NCBI GenBank assembly: GCA_041071465.1
Contig: CP163498.1
Location: forward strand, 4,978,001 to 5,042,000
DNA: 64,000 bases
Source of the DNA: Pseudomonas putida
Lineage (GTDB): Bacteria; Pseudomonadota; Gammaproteobacteria; Pseudomonadales; Pseudomonadaceae
Reading direction: 5' to 3'
Shown here: piece after piece, positions 24,379-33,962 of the stretch
Layout of the letters: the number at the start of each line of letters is the position of its first letter
Numbering within the stretch: the first letter of the stretch is position 1
Program-made: the position numbers and the translations under genes
Notes under the pieces: model-generated
Database searches by the model: none
Told to the model about the DNA's origin: nothing
Seen by the model: the letters and a program-made list of their open reading frames with translations, nothing else

Positions 24379-25706
24379 ACCAGTCCCTGCAGCTCCGCCT
24401 GTCGCTAGGGTTGTCCCTGGCGATACTACTGGTTGCGACAATGAGTGGGGTATTCAGCTACCTCTCGGCCTTCGATGAGGCGCTTGAGCTGCAGGACAAC
24501 AGCCTGCGCCAGGTTGCGGCGTTGTACATGCGCCAAGGTTTGGCATTTCATTACCCAGCCAACGAGCATTCTGTCCCAGGCGACGATGAAGAAACCCGCA
24601 TCGTCATCCAGTATCTGGCTGATGGACAGGCCGTCAGCCATGCTGATGACAGCTTGTTGCCGTTGCCCATTCCGGGCGCCGTGGCCAATGGCTTGTCTAC
24701 CATAAATGTCGGAAACGAACCTTTCCGTGTGCTGGTGAACACCGATTCTTCCGGCAAGCGTTTTGCCGTTGCGCAGGAAATTGACAGCCGCAATCGCGAT
24801 GCCCGCGATAGCGCATGGCGTGCATTGCTGCCATTCGCCATCCTCTTTGCCATTTTGCTGGTGGTGGTGGCCAACCTGATTCGCGAGCTGTTCAGGCCTG
24901 TCGCGAGTTTGGCGGCAATGCTCGACCGCCGTGATGATCAGGACCTGCGGCCGATTGATGAGCGTATGCTGGCTATCGAAATACGCCCTTTCATCCAGGC
25001 AATCAACCGGCTGCTGGCGCGTGTTGCCCGCACCCTGGAGAGCCAGAAGCGCTTTGTCGCCGATGCAGCCCATGAACTGCGCACCCCCCTTACAGCCCTT
25101 TCACTGCAGGTGGAAGGCCTTGAACCCGAAGCAATGACGGCCCGCGCCCAGGCCCAAGTGGCCCAACTGCGGCTCGGTATCGCCAGAAGCCGCAAGCTCA
25201 TCGAGCAACTGTTGGCATTGGCGAGCGCCCAGCTCGGCGCGCTGCCGACACCTGCGGTATCCCTGCATGAAGTCTGCCGTCGGGTGCTGGAAGATCTGAT
25301 GCCCTTGGCCGAGCAGAAGCAGCTCGACATTGGCCTGGAAGGTGACGATGCACGCTTGCCCATACGCGAAGTCGAGTTGAGGACCGTGATCAGCAACCTG
25401 GTCGAGAACGCCATTCGCCATGCCCCTGTGGCGGGCCATGTCGACCTGCGTGTGGAGCAGGGCGTCGGCCAAGTCACGCTCAGTGTCAGCGACGATGGCC
25501 CGGGCATTGACCCGCAAGAGTGGGAGCGCGTGTTCGACCCGTTCTATCGCGGCACTGGCTCGGTGGGGGAAGGCTCCGGCCTGGGGCTGTCGATTGTACG
25601 GACCATTGTTCAGCGTTGCGCAGGCGAGGTGGACGTGGGGTACACCGATGCGGCGCGCCGCCAGGGCTGGCGGGTATGTTTGCGTTGGGTGACAAACAGC
25701 GGTTGA
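24354..25706 (+). CDS. sensor histidine kinase (QseC/PmrB-like)
   Basis: 450 residues from the ATG at 24354 inside the end of the response-regulator gene. It has an N-terminal membrane helix (LGLSLAILLVATMSGVFSYL), a periplasmic domain of about 130 residues, a second helix (LLPFAILFAILLVVVANLI), a short HAMP-like linker, the phospho-accepting histidine in FVADAAHELRTPLTAL, and the ATPase domain with NLVENAIRHAP, DDGPGID and GEGSGLGLSIVRT. The periplasmic part could sense cations or lipoprotein-related signals. Translational coupling with the regulator is likely. Confidence 0.92.
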   Translation: MDGLKRRLNQSLQLRLSLGLSLAILLVATMSGVFSYLSAFDEALELQDNSLRQVAALYMRQGLAFHYPANEHSVPGDDEETRIVIQYLADGQAVSHADDSLLPLPIPGAVANGLSTINVGNEPFRVLVNTDSSGKRFAVAQEIDSRNRDARDSAWRALLPFAILFAILLVVVANLIRELFRPVASLAAMLDRRDDQDLRPIDERMLAIEIRPFIQAINRLLARVARTLESQKRFVADAAHELRTPLTALSLQVEGLEPEAMTARAQAQVAQLRLGIARSRKLIEQLLALASAQLGALPTPAVSLHEVCRRVLEDLMPLAEQKQLDIGLEGDDARLPIREVELRTVISNLVENAIRHAPVAGHVDLRVEQGVGQVTLSVSDDGPGIDPQEWERVFDPFYRGTGSVGEGSGLGLSIVRTIVQRCAGEVDVGYTDAARRQGWRVCLRWVTNSG

Positions 25707-25721
25707 CGATCCGTCAGGGTG

Positions 25722-26162
25722 TCAGGCGCCCTGACGGTCGATATCCCGGCGCAGGACCACCGAAGTGGTAATGTCATCCACTGATTCGTGACGTGCCACA
25801 TTGTCGCGTACCTGGTTGAGGTCGTCGATTGTCCGTGTCTCCACTTCAACCACCAGGTCAAGCTGGCCGCTCACCGATGAAACCCGCCGCACGCGCGCGT
25901 CCGTTGCCAGCTGGTCGAGCAGCCCCATGGCAGGTGTGCGCTGCAACGTCACCAGCAAGATCGCCCTTATCACGTTGGCGTCTATTTCGCCGATGTCCGC
26001 CCGATAGCCACGGATGATCCCGCTGCGCTCAAGGTTGGCGACGCGCTCGGTAGTGGCGCTTCTGGAAAGGCCTATGCGGCCGGCCAACGCCTTCAGCGCA
26101 ATACGCGCATCTTTCGAAAGTACTTCAAGAATCTCACGATCTTTTGCGTCCAGGTCACGCAT
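25722..26162 (-). CDS. Lrp/AsnC regulator (first of two near-identical copies)
   Basis: 146 residues from the ATG at 26162, after GGGTGG; the frame continues to 26366 without support. HTH: ALKALAGRIGLSRSATTERV; RAM domain: VRRVSSVSGQLDLVVEVETR. Its closest relative is the regulator at 29406-29846, with the same length and mostly the same residues, for example GIIRGYRADIGEIDANVIRA here and GVIRGYRADIGEIDANVIRA there. It is divergent from the kinase-aminotransferase fusion gene and is expected to control it and itself. Confidence 0.9.
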   Translation of the reverse strand: MRDLDAKDREILEVLSKDARIALKALAGRIGLSRSATTERVANLERSGIIRGYRADIGEIDANVIRAILLVTLQRTPAMGLLDQLATDARVRRVSSVSGQLDLVVEVETRTIDDLNQVRDNVARHESVDDITTSVVLRRDIDRQGA

Positions 26163-26190
26163 TGCACCACCCAATAAGCTCGCCGTCTTT

Positions 26191-26220
26191 ATGCCGGCCG
26201 GAACCGGCATAATGCCTGTC
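26191..26220. promoter_or_regulatory. operator-like site upstream of the first AsnC gene
   Basis: GGCATAATGCC (26206-26216) is a perfect palindrome followed by TGTCGATCCCG. The AsnC copy at 29406 has the matching CCGACATTATGTCGG followed by TCGATCCCG. The left part here also forms ATGCCGG (26191-26197) pairing with CCGGCAT (26204-26210). A conserved site before both regulators suggests autoregulation. Confidence 0.55.
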
Positions 26221-26305
26221 GATCCCGACCGTATGCAGGGTGTCGGTTTCGGTGGTGCATGACAAGCTATTGAAAAAACAATTTGCTCGCTCGGAACGTG
26301 ATGAT

Positions 26306-29300
26306 ATGACAGACCTTTCCCACCCGGCACCTCGGTTTTCGGCAAGCGATGCAGAGGGCCTTGCAAAAGATTTCTTCAATGTCACCGGCATTGCAACGCC
26401 CCTGGACGGGGAGCGTGATTGCAACTACCGGCTGAAGACGGGCATGGATGCAGGCTGGATCCTGAAAATCGTCAATGCCAGCGAGCCCAGGGTAGAAAGC
26501 GAGTTTCAAACCGCGCTGCTCGATCACCTGGCCGTGCATGGCGCGCACTTGGGCGTGCCTCACCTGCGGGCCAGCGTGGCGGGCGATTACCTACCGACGG
26601 TGACCAGCGCCACAGGTGAACAGCACGCGGTGCGCCTGGTCAGCTGGTTGGCCGGCACGCCGCTCGCCGAGGCCAGGCGCTCCTTTGCGCTGATGAGAAA
26701 CTTCGGCCAGGCACTCGGTGAGCTTGACCGCGCCCTGCAGGGCTTCATGCACCCGGGCGCCGTTCGTGAACTGGACTGGGACCTGTGCCATGCGGCGCGC
26801 GCTCGATCACGCCTGCACTGCATCAAGAGCCCCGAGCGGCGGGCCATTGCCGAACGTTTCATCACCCAGTTCGAGCAGACTGTCCAGCCCAGGCTGGCTT
26901 CACTTCGCGCCCAGGTGATCCACAACGACGCCAACGACTGGAACATTCTGGTCGATGCCGAATCCACCAGCAACGTAACTGGCTTCATCGACTTTGGCGA
27001 CGCAGTGCATAGCGTGCTGATTGCCGAAGTCGCGATCGCCAGCGCTTACGCCATTCTCGACATGGACGACCCGATCGGCGCTGCTGCTGCGCTGGTGGCC
27101 GGCTTCCATGAAAAGTACCCGCTGCAAGCGCAAGAGCTTGATGTGCTGTTCAACCTGATTGCCATGCGCCTGGTCATCAGCGTGACGTTTTCTGCTTCGC
27201 GGCACGATCAGGCAGGCGACAATCCCTACCTGGCGATCAGTGAAGCACCTGCCTGGCGCCTGCTGGAACAGCTTGATGCGATGAACCCACGGCTGGCCAC
27301 CGGCATCCTGCGCAAGGCCTGTGGTTTCGATGCCATCGACGGTGCCGGGGAAATCCGCCGCTGGATTGCGGATAACCACAAAGCGTTCGCCGACCTGGTG
27401 CGCCCTTCAGCCGCCATCCTCAACAAAGTGATCGCGCCGTTTGGCGACGCCAGCCACGAAATGACCATCGCTTCGGCCGAGCAACGTCCTGCGGATGCGA
27501 CCCGCTGGTGGGACGCGTTCTCTGCCGCGCACAAGGTGCCGCTGGCCATCGGGCCATGGGGCGAGTTGCGTACTATCTATACCGACAGTGCTTTCGAGTC
27601 CCGTTTCATCAAGGGCCAGCGTCGCACCTTGCATGTGGGGGTCGACCTGGTGATGCCGGCGGGTACGCCTTTGTACGCACCGGTCACCGGCACCGTCAGA
27701 AGCGTCGAGGTAGAACCAGACCCGCTTGGGTATGGTGGCCTGGTGATGATCGAGCACGCACCGGCAGGTTGCCCGCCATTTCTGACCTTGTGGGGGCACA
27801 TGGCCCATGAGGCGCTCGGCCGCTTGAAAGCCGGTGACAAGCTAGAGGCTGGCGACCTGGTCGGTTACATGGGCACCGACCATGAAAATGGCGGCTGGAT
27901 CCCCCACCTGCATCTGCAGATGGCCACCGATACCCAGCTGACCGCGAGCGAGGTCATTGGCGTTGGTGAGCCAGAGTACCGTGACGTGTGGGCTGACTTG
28001 TTCCCTGATGCCTCGATGTTGGCCGGCATTCCGCCAGAGACCTACGACCAGCAGGGCATGACCAAGGCCCAGATCATTGCCAAGCGCAAGGAGTTGCTGC
28101 TACCGAACCTGTCAATTTCGTACACTGACCCGATCAAGTTCGTGCGTGGCGATGGCGTATGGCTGATCGACAACTTCGGGCGGGCCTACCTGGACTGCTT
28201 CAATAACGTCTGCCACCTGGGCCATAGCCATCCCGATGTGGTCGAAGCCTTGACCCGTCAGGCTGCGCGACTGAACACCAATACCCGCTACCTTCATGAC
28301 AACATTGTCGAATATGCCGAACGCCTGACCGGCACCTTGCCAGAGGGGCTTTGCGTCGCGTCCTTTGGTTGTTCGGGCAGTGAAGCCAACAGTTTGATGC
28401 TGCGCATGGCGCGCAACTACACAGGCAGTGACCAGGCAATCGTGCTGGACTGGGCCTACCACGGCACCACCCAGGAGCTCATCGACCTGAGCCCATACAA
28501 GTACAAGCGCAAGGCCGGCAAAGGCAGGGCGGCGCATGTTTACGAGGCGGTGGTCCCGGACAGCTACTACGCGCCCGAGCATTGGCCAGTGGAAGAGCAC
28601 GGCAAGCGCTTTGCCGAGTCGGTAGCAGAGCAACTGGATGCCATGCGCAAGGCAGGCAAGAAGCCCGCTTTTTTCCTTGCCGAGTCGATTCCCAGCGTGG
28701 CGGGGCAGGTGTTCCTGCCCGAACACTACCTGCAGGAGGTATACGCCATGGTGCGCGCCGAAGGTGGGCTGTGCCTGGCCGATGAGGTACAGGTCGGGTT
28801 TGGCCGTGTGGGCAGCCACTGGTGGGCATTCGAGACTCAGGGCGTAGTGCCGGATGCTGTCACCATGGGCAAGCCGATCGGTAACGGCCACCCGATGTCG
28901 GCGGTCGTGACCACGCGCGAGGTTGCCGATGCCTTCAACAACGGCATGGAGTATTTCAATACCTTCGCCGGCAACCCCGTGTCGTGCGCGGTAGGCCTGG
29001 CAGTGCTCGATGCGATCGAGCGCGACCAGTTGAAGGAAAATGCCTTGAGCGTTGGCAATTACCTGCTCGATGGTTTCCGCAAGCTGCAGCAGCAATTTGA
29101 TGTGATTGGTGATGTGCGCGGCCTGGGCCTGTTCCTCGGCATTGTGCTGGTCACTGACCGTCAGTCGAAGGTGCCGGCCACGGCCTTGGCCAGGAAAGTA
29201 GCCGACGGCGCCAGGGAGCGCGGCGTGTTGATCGGCACCGAGGGCCCGCATGACAATGTGTTGAAAATGCGGCCTTCAATGATTTTCAGCCGGGCCAATG

Positions 29301-29353
29301 CCGATTTCCTGCTCGAGGTGCTGAAAGACAGCTTCATCGCAGCGCTGAAATAG
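26306..29353 (+). CDS. triple fusion: aminoglycoside-type kinase, M23 peptidase-like domain, class III aminotransferase-fold lyase
   Basis: 1,015 residues from the ATG at 26306. Residues about 30-340 form an APH/choline-kinase domain with H206, D208 and N213 in [11 protein letters not shown] and D229 in FIDFGD. Residues about 420-560 form an M23 lysostaphin-type domain with H443, D447 (LHVGVDL) and H534, H536 (HLHLQ), so all metal-binding positions are present. Residues about 580-1015 form a class III PLP enzyme with the lysine K856 in [10 protein letters not shown]. Kinase plus class III fold is known for ethanolamine-phosphate or phosphohydroxylysine phospho-lyases: phosphorylate, then eliminate phosphate and ammonia. 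The M23 domain between them lacks a signal peptide and may be structural. Flanked by two AsnC regulators and an ABC importer, it probably degrades an imported hydroxylated amine or amino acid. Confidence 0.85.
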   Translation: MTDLSHPAPRFSASDAEGLAKDFFNVTGIATPLDGERDCNYRLKTGMDAGWILKIVNASEPRVESEFQTALLDHLAVHGAHLGVPHLRASVAGDYLPTVTSATGEQHAVRLVSWLAGTPLAEARRSFALMRNFGQALGELDRALQGFMHPGAVRELDWDLCHAARARSRLHCIKSPERRAIAERFITQFEQTVQPRLASLRAQVIHNDANDWNILVDAESTSNVTGFIDFGDAVHSVLIAEVAIASAYAILDMDDPIGAAAALVAGFHEKYPLQAQELDVLFNLIAMRLVISVTFSASRHDQAGDNPYLAISEAPAWRLLEQLDAMNPRLATGILRKACGFDAIDGAGEIRRWIADNHKAFADLVRPSAAILNKVIAPFGDASHEMTIASAEQRPADATRWWDAFSAAHKVPLAIGPWGELRTIYTDSAFESRFIKGQRRTLHVGVDLVMPAGTPLYAPVTGTVRSVEVEPDPLGYGGLVMIEHAPAGCPPFLTLWGHMAHEALGRLKAGDKLEAGDLVGYMGTDHENGGWIPHLHLQMATDTQLTASEVIGVGEPEYRDVWADLFPDASMLAGIPPETYDQQGMTKAQIIAKRKELLLPNLSISYTDPIKFVRGDGVWLIDNFGRAYLDCFNNVCHLGHSHPDVVEALTRQAARLNTNTRYLHDNIVEYAERLTGTLPEGLCVASFGCSGSEANSLMLRMARNYTGSDQAIVLDWAYHGTTQELIDLSPYKYKRKAGKGRAAHVYEAVVPDSYYAPEHWPVEEHGKRFAESVAEQLDAMRKAGKKPAFFLAESIPSVAGQVFLPEHYLQEVYAMVRAEGGLCLADEVQVGFGRVGSHWWAFETQGVVPDAVTMGKPIGNGHPMSAVVTTREVADAFNNGMEYFNTFAGNPVSCAVGLAVLDAIERDQLKENALSVGNYLLDGFRKLQQQFDVIGDVRGLGLFLGIVLVTDRQSKVPATALARKVADGARERGVLIGTEGPHDNVLKMRPSMIFSRANADFLLEVLKDSFIAALK

Positions 29354-29371
29354 CCTATCGGCTGGGCAGGA

Positions 29372-29396
29372 GGGCGTGCCGAGGGGCACGCCCTTT
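29372..29396 (+). terminator. intrinsic terminator after the fusion gene
   Basis: GGGCGTGCC (29372-29380) pairs perfectly with GGCACGCCC (29385-29393) around a GAGG loop, followed by TTT. It lies 19 bases after the fusion-gene stop and just before the convergent AsnC gene ends at 29406. Confidence 0.8.
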
Positions 29397-29405
29397 GTCG
29401 TGTGC

Positions 29406-29846
29406 TCAGGCTTTTTGGCGGTCAATATCGCGCCGTAGCACCACCGCCGTAGTGATGTCGTCTACAGAGTCATGGCACGCCACAGCGTCTCGTACCCGGT
29501 TCAAGTCATCGATCGTCCTCGCCTCTACTTCGACCACCAGGTCGAGTTGCCCGCTGACCGATGAAACCCGTTTCACCTGGGCGTTTTGTGCCAGCAGGTC
29601 CAGCAGCCCGAGTGCTGGTGTACGTTTCAGTGCTACCAGGATAATCGCCCGTATTACATTGGCATCGATTTCACCAATGTCGGCACGGTAGCCGCGAATG
29701 ACCCCGCTACGCTCCAGCTGCAAAACCCGCTCGCTGGTAGCACTTCGCGACAGGCCGATTCTTGCCGCCAGCGCTTTGAGTGCCACGCGTGCTTCCTTGG
29801 AAAGTATCTCGAGGATTTCCCGATCTTTGATGTCTAATTCGCGCAA
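29406..29846 (-). CDS. Lrp/AsnC regulator (second copy, probable TTG start)
   Basis: 146 residues if translation begins at the TTG at 29846, which follows GCAGGAG at a good distance and gives exactly the length of the paralogue at 25722-26162. The longer frame (to 30032) has no ribosome site or homology. HTH: ALKALAARIGLSRSATSERV; RAM: VKRVSSVSGQLDLVVEVEAR. It is divergent from the amino-acid ABC operon at 30134-33065 and probably regulates it, while its twin regulates the fusion gene. Confidence 0.87.
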   Translation of the reverse strand: MRELDIKDREILEILSKEARVALKALAARIGLSRSATSERVLQLERSGVIRGYRADIGEIDANVIRAIILVALKRTPALGLLDLLAQNAQVKRVSSVSGQLDLVVEVEARTIDDLNRVRDAVACHDSVDDITTAVVLRRDIDRQKA

Positions 29847-29982
29847 TGCTGGCACTCCTGCCTGTTCACCGGTAAATGGCCGGATGCCCCAGTGAAGTGC
29901 AGGAGGCACGCCAGCCGAATACTTGCTAGTTTTTGGTGCATTGCAAGACACTACTCCAGTTTTGAAACCGGTCGAAGTAGCG

Positions 29983-29997
29983 CCGACATTATGTCGG
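29983..29997. promoter_or_regulatory. operator-like palindrome upstream of the second AsnC gene
   Basis: CCGACATTATGTCGG is a 15-base perfect palindrome followed by TCGATCCCG, matching the site before the first AsnC gene. It lies in the 287-base divergent region (29847-30133), between the AsnC start and the ABC operon start. Good candidate for the common operator of both regulators. Confidence 0.6.
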
Positions 29998-30133
29998 TCG
30001 ATCCCGGCAATGTGCCACCCGAACACGCACATTGCAGGGTGATTTCAAGGTGTCCGTGTGCAAAGCTCTTTGTGAAGGAGGGGCCATCAGCGCCCCAGAC
30101 AATAAGAAATACAAACTTCCAAGGAGTGCCTCG

Positions 30134-30922
30134 ATGTGGGTAAGAAAAACCAGGATGCTACTTGCATCCAGCGCAGTGGCAGTAATTGCATTGTTCTCTC
30201 AGGGCGTGGCGCAGGCCGATGACTTGCAGACAGTTCAAGAATCAAAAACACTGCGCGTGGCCATGAGCGGCCAGTACGCTCCCTTCAGTTTCGCCAACGA
30301 AAAGAATGAAATTGTGGGTTTCGACGCCTCCATTGGTGAAGCACTCGCCCAGCGCTTGGGTGTAAAGATAAAAATCATCACCACCCCCTTCGACGGCATT
30401 ATTGCCGGGCTGTTAGCCAAAAAGTATGACGCCGTCATCGCTTCGATGACCATTACTCCCGAGCGGCTGAAAGCCGTTGATTTCGTGGGGCCTTATTACC
30501 ATGCAGGCCGTACCATCGGTGTAAAGGAAGGCTCTCCGATCAAGGGGCTGGATGACCTCAAGGACGTCACCGTTGGCGTTACCTTGGGCGACTCGCATGA
30601 CAAATGGGCGCGTGCTCGCGGCAATCTTAAAGTGCGCACCTATAAAGGGTTGCCGGAAATGCTGGTCGACCTGGATGCCGGGCGTATCGATGCGGTAGTG
30701 ATGGACAGCATTCCGGTCATGGTTGCGGTAAAGGAAACCGGTCAGAAAGTGCGCATCATCAACCTGCCCGACGAGCAGGGTGGCCGTGAAGGCCTCGGCA
30801 TTGCCATCCGCAGGAACAACCCTGAACTCAAGGCCCAGTTGCAGAAGGCCCTGGACGAGATCCTGGCCGATGGCACTTATAAAGAAATCTCCATGAGATG
30901 GGTGGGTAGCGACATCCGCTGA
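30134..30922 (+). CDS. amino-acid ABC transporter, periplasmic binding protein
   Basis: 262 residues from the ATG at 30134, seven bases after AAGGAG. The signal peptide is cleaved after GVAQA. Family 3 binding-protein motifs follow: AMSGQYAPFSFANEKNEIVG, then FDASIGEALAQRLGV, ASMTITPERLKAVDFVGPYY for the ligand loop and VGVTLGDSHDKWARA for lobe 2. It is the first gene of an operon with two permeases and an ATPase. The upstream kinase-lyase fusion suggests the ligand is a basic or hydroxylated amino acid. Confidence 0.87.
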   Translation: MWVRKTRMLLASSAVAVIALFSQGVAQADDLQTVQESKTLRVAMSGQYAPFSFANEKNEIVGFDASIGEALAQRLGVKIKIITTPFDGIIAGLLAKKYDAVIASMTITPERLKAVDFVGPYYHAGRTIGVKEGSPIKGLDDLKDVTVGVTLGDSHDKWARARGNLKVRTYKGLPEMLVDLDAGRIDAVVMDSIPVMVAVKETGQKVRIINLPDEQGGREGLGIAIRRNNPELKAQLQKALDEILADGTYKEISMRWVGSDIR

Positions 30923-30987
30923 TGCACACCTGCAGTGGCCTGGCCGACAGGTTGGGCCAGGTTGGCTGAACTTTGTGAGTGGTTTTT

Positions 30988-31635
30988 ATGGACCTGTCAT
31001 TGATCCTCCGTACCTACCCGTTTTTCATGGAAGCCGCTTGGGTAACTGTGCAAATTTCATTACTTTCATTATTACTGGGTTTGGGCCTGGCAATCATTCT
31101 CGTGGCAGGCAGGTTATCGCCAGTCATTATCCTGCGATGGGCAGCCAAGATTTACGTCAGCGTATTTCGCGGTACGCCCTGCCTCGTGCAGTTGTTCATT
31201 ATCTACTTTGGCGGGCCACAGATAGGCATAGAGCTGGAGCCATTCTCTGCTGCGGTGATCGGCTTAGGCATGAATATCGCTGCGTATATGTCCGAGTCCA
31301 TCAGAGGTGCTATCGACAACGTCGACCCTGGCCAGGAGGAGGGCGCACGGTCAATTGGTTTCAGCCGCAGGCAGACGCTGTTGTTCATCATCATTCCACA
31401 AGCACTGAAACTCATGATCAGGCCGCTTGGCGTCAATGCCATTGGCCTGATAAAGGGCTCTGCCCTGGTGTCGGCCATTTCGGTTGTTGAACTGACATAT
31501 ACCGCGCAGCGCTTCATCAGCTCAACTTACAAACCGTTCGAGATATTCATGGTGTCGGCGTTGCTTTATATCGTCATGGTCTACTCGGTCAAGTACTTGG
31601 TGGAAGTACTGGACCGGCGATACGCGACCAAGTGA
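30988..31635 (+). CDS. amino-acid ABC transporter, permease 1
   Basis: 215 residues from the ATG at 30988; a GTG at 30979 would add three residues. HisQ/HisM-type with five helices and the EAA loop EGARSIGFSRRQTLLFIIIP. Its partner permease follows 9 bases later, so the pore should be a heterodimer. Confidence 0.88.
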   Translation: MDLSLILRTYPFFMEAAWVTVQISLLSLLLGLGLAIILVAGRLSPVIILRWAAKIYVSVFRGTPCLVQLFIIYFGGPQIGIELEPFSAAVIGLGMNIAAYMSESIRGAIDNVDPGQEEGARSIGFSRRQTLLFIIIPQALKLMIRPLGVNAIGLIKGSALVSAISVVELTYTAQRFISSTYKPFEIFMVSALLYIVMVYSVKYLVEVLDRRYATK

Positions 31636-31644
31636 GGAGTACCC

Positions 31645-32304
31645 GTGGAAGGATTAAACCTGAGTGTCATCACGCCTTACTATGAAATGCTGGCGACCGG
31701 CCTGTGGTGGACGGTTGTCATGTTTCTCTGTTCCAGTGTCATCAGCGTGGTGGTGGGCGTGCTGTTTGCCCTGATCGACTTGTATGCGCCCAGGGCCATG
31801 GCATTGCCTGTGCGTTTCGTCACCTGGCTGTTGATGGGCACGCCCTTGTTGCTGCAACTGTATTTGATCTACTACGGGTTGGTTCAGGTGGGAATCGATA
31901 TTCCGGCGCTGGCTGCCGGAATCATCGGGCTGAGCCTGCACTTTGCGGTGTACAACGCTGATGTGATCAAGTCGGGGATCGAGGCAGTTGACCCTGGCCA
32001 GATAGAAGGCGCGCGCTCGATTGGCCTGAGCAAGGCAATGACCCAGCGCTACATCATCGTTCCGCAGGCGCTCAGAAAAACCATTGCGCCGCTTGGGAAC
32101 AACCTCATTGTCTTGCTCAAAGACACGTCGCTGGTATCGATCATTGGTATCGCCGAACTGGTCTACAGCGCCCAACTGGCAGTCAGCGAAACGTACAGCC
32201 CCTTTGAGTTCTACATCGCCGTGGCGGTGATCTACTACGTGGCCAACCTGGTGCTCGAGGCTGGGTTGCATCTTATTGAAGCAAAGGTCGAGATGTCACG
32301 ATGA
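31645..32304 (+). CDS. amino-acid ABC transporter, permease 2
   Basis: 219 residues from a GTG start at 31645, preceded by GTGAGGAG that overlaps the stop of the first permease gene. Same topology as its partner, with the EAA loop [20 protein letters not shown] and the helix region [20 protein letters not shown]. Its stop overlaps the start of the ATPase gene by four bases (ATGA). Confidence 0.88.
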   Translation: MEGLNLSVITPYYEMLATGLWWTVVMFLCSSVISVVVGVLFALIDLYAPRAMALPVRFVTWLLMGTPLLLQLYLIYYGLVQVGIDIPALAAGIIGLSLHFAVYNADVIKSGIEAVDPGQIEGARSIGLSKAMTQRYIIVPQALRKTIAPLGNNLIVLLKDTSLVSIIGIAELVYSAQLAVSETYSPFEFYIAVAVIYYVANLVLEAGLHLIEAKVEMSR

Positions 32305-33065
32305 ACAACAACGTTATGGTGGAAGTGAAGGGCGCTCGTAAAGCCTACGGTGCACTTGAAGTGCTCAAGGGTATCGACCTGTCGGTGTCGCGTGGGCAGA
32401 TTGTCGCCATCATTGGCCCCAGCGGCTCGGGTAAAAGTACCTTGCTGCGCTCGATCAATCATCTCGAAGTGCTTAATGGTGGTGAGGTCTGGCTTGACGG
32501 CGATCAGGTCAACCGGCCCTTGAAAGGCCGCGCCTTCGAACAGCATATCAACCAGGTGCGCCAACAGATGGGCATGGTGTTTCAGCACTTCAACCTGTTC
32601 CCGCACCTCACCGTCTGTGAAAACATCGCGATAGGGCCGGTGAAGTTAAAAGGCTATTCGAAAAGTGCGGCCAGGGCGTTGGCCCTGGAGTACTTGCAGA
32701 AGGTCGGGTTGGCTAACAAGATCGACGAGTACCCATCACGTTTGTCTGGTGGGCAAAAACAGCGTGTTGCCATCGCCCGTGCCCTGGCCATGGAACCCAA
32801 GGTGATGTTGTTCGATGAGGCGACGTCGGCACTAGACCCCGAGCTTGTCGAAGAAGTGAACCTGGTCATGAAGCAATTGGCGGCCGAACATATGACCATG
32901 CTCATCGTCACACACGAGATGCGTTTCGCCGGTGAGGTGGCCGATCAGATTGTGTTCATGGACGGCGGCGTGGTCGTGGAGCAGGGCGCACCGAGTGATA
33001 TCCTCAGCAACCCAGTGCAGGACCGCACGCGGGCTTTTCTAAAAAAACACCTGCATGACCGCTAG
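32301..33065 (+). CDS. amino-acid ABC transporter, ATP-binding subunit
   Basis: 254 residues with Walker [10 protein letters not shown], signature LSGGQKQR, Walker [15 protein letters not shown] and the switch histidine in VTHEMRF. One small point: the Walker B neighbour reads DEATS where most family members have DEPTS, a frequent and harmless variant. Last gene of the ABC operon; its stop at 33065 abuts the stop of the convergent membrane-protein gene. Confidence 0.92.
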   Translation: MNNNVMVEVKGARKAYGALEVLKGIDLSVSRGQIVAIIGPSGSGKSTLLRSINHLEVLNGGEVWLDGDQVNRPLKGRAFEQHINQVRQQMGMVFQHFNLFPHLTVCENIAIGPVKLKGYSKSAARALALEYLQKVGLANKIDEYPSRLSGGQKQRVAIARALAMEPKVMLFDEATSALDPELVEEVNLVMKQLAAEHMTMLIVTHEMRFAGEVADQIVFMDGGVVVEQGAPSDILSNPVQDRTRAFLKKHLHDR

Positions 33066-33644
33066 CTACTGACCTTCAGTAAACGTTGGCTTTTGCAGCA
33101 GATTGAACAGCTCCTTGGCAATTTGCGCCTGTTCTTCTCTGGTACCGGCGGCAAGCACACGAATTCTGAAGGTTGACGGCAAAATCATGAGGCCTGAGCG
33201 TTCGCGAGCCAGGTCGATTAATTTATGCACGGGTGAGTACAGAAGATAGAGCAGGCCGGCCACCGAGAGCCCTGACATGAGAGTGGTAATCCAGGCTGTA
33301 TTGGCTGCGGGAGACAGGAATGGGGCGACAGCGGACCCGATCACTAAAATGATCAACACGATGCCAACGATCAGAACCCAACGCCGTACCTGTTCTTCCT
33401 CGGTCCGTCTCGCAATCAGTATTTCGTTGATAGCCGCTTCGAATTTATCGATCGCCAGGGTGATCTCCTGACGCATTCGATTCAGCTCCTGGGCATCTGC
33501 CGTAGGTCCTTCCAGATTATCGGAGCTACGATTGAAGGCGGTGATCCGACTGGTCAGCCAGTCTGACACGAAAGGAGCTTTTGCATTGTGGCCCGCTAAA
33601 TCCGAGACAGCTTGTGGGCTCAAGTAGGTAGTAAGGTCCTTCAT
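33066..33644 (-). CDS. two-helix membrane protein of the conflict operon
   Basis: 192 residues from the ATG at 33644, after AGGAGAACAACG. The N-terminal 90 residues are helical and charged, with no signal peptide. Two membrane helices follow (RRWVLIVGIVLIILVIGSAV and ITTLMSGLSVAGLLYLLYSP) and a soluble tail of about 60 residues. The plan resembles the two-TM modules that accompany STAND-type conflict systems, but I cannot assign a family with certainty. It is last in the minus-strand run with proteases, a STAND NTPase and a nuclease, and may anchor the complex or damage the membrane. Confidence 0.6.
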   Translation of the reverse strand: MKDLTTYLSPQAVSDLAGHNAKAPFVSDWLTSRITAFNRSSDNLEGPTADAQELNRMRQEITLAIDKFEAAINEILIARRTEEEQVRRWVLIVGIVLIILVIGSAVAPFLSPAANTAWITTLMSGLSVAGLLYLLYSPVHKLIDLARERSGLMILPSTFRIRVLAAGTREEQAQIAKELFNLLQKPTFTEGQ

Positions 33645-33734
33645 CTTCGTTGTTCTCCTGCTGTATGCCGACGTGTCGACGCAACTGACCAAACTTAGAC
33701 TGCCACTTACCTGTCGCCTTCTTGCGAAGGGATC

Positions 33735-33890
33735 TTAAACCAGTTCGAGCCGGGTTTTTACGTTGCCGAAGAGCGTGTATGCACTCCAGGTGGGGTCTGT
33801 ATCGGGTGATCGGGTACTCAACCCGAAGGTGCTGACAAGCAGGAACGTCGTGATCAAGATGAAGACCCGGCGTAGGCGTTGCGTCTTCAT
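33735..33890 (-). CDS. possible small secreted/membrane peptide (51 residues)
   Basis: A 52-codon frame starting MKTQRLRRVFILITTFLLVS: basic residues, then a hydrophobic stretch of about 13, then a polar tail ending VKTRLELV. That is the look of a signal peptide or signal anchor. GGGGACGG lies about 8 bases before the ATG. It fills the gap between the protease-nuclease gene and the two-helix membrane protein, all on one strand. It is short and has no recognised family, so it may be chance. Confidence 0.4.
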   Translation of the reverse strand: MKTQRLRRVFILITTFLLVSTFGLSTRSPDTDPTWSAYTLFGNVKTRLELV

Positions 33891-33962
33891 ATCCGTCCCC
33901 GGCTATCTTGCAGTCCATGCAGTGGAGGGGGCACTTGTTGCCTCCCCCAGCTGCGCTCGCCC

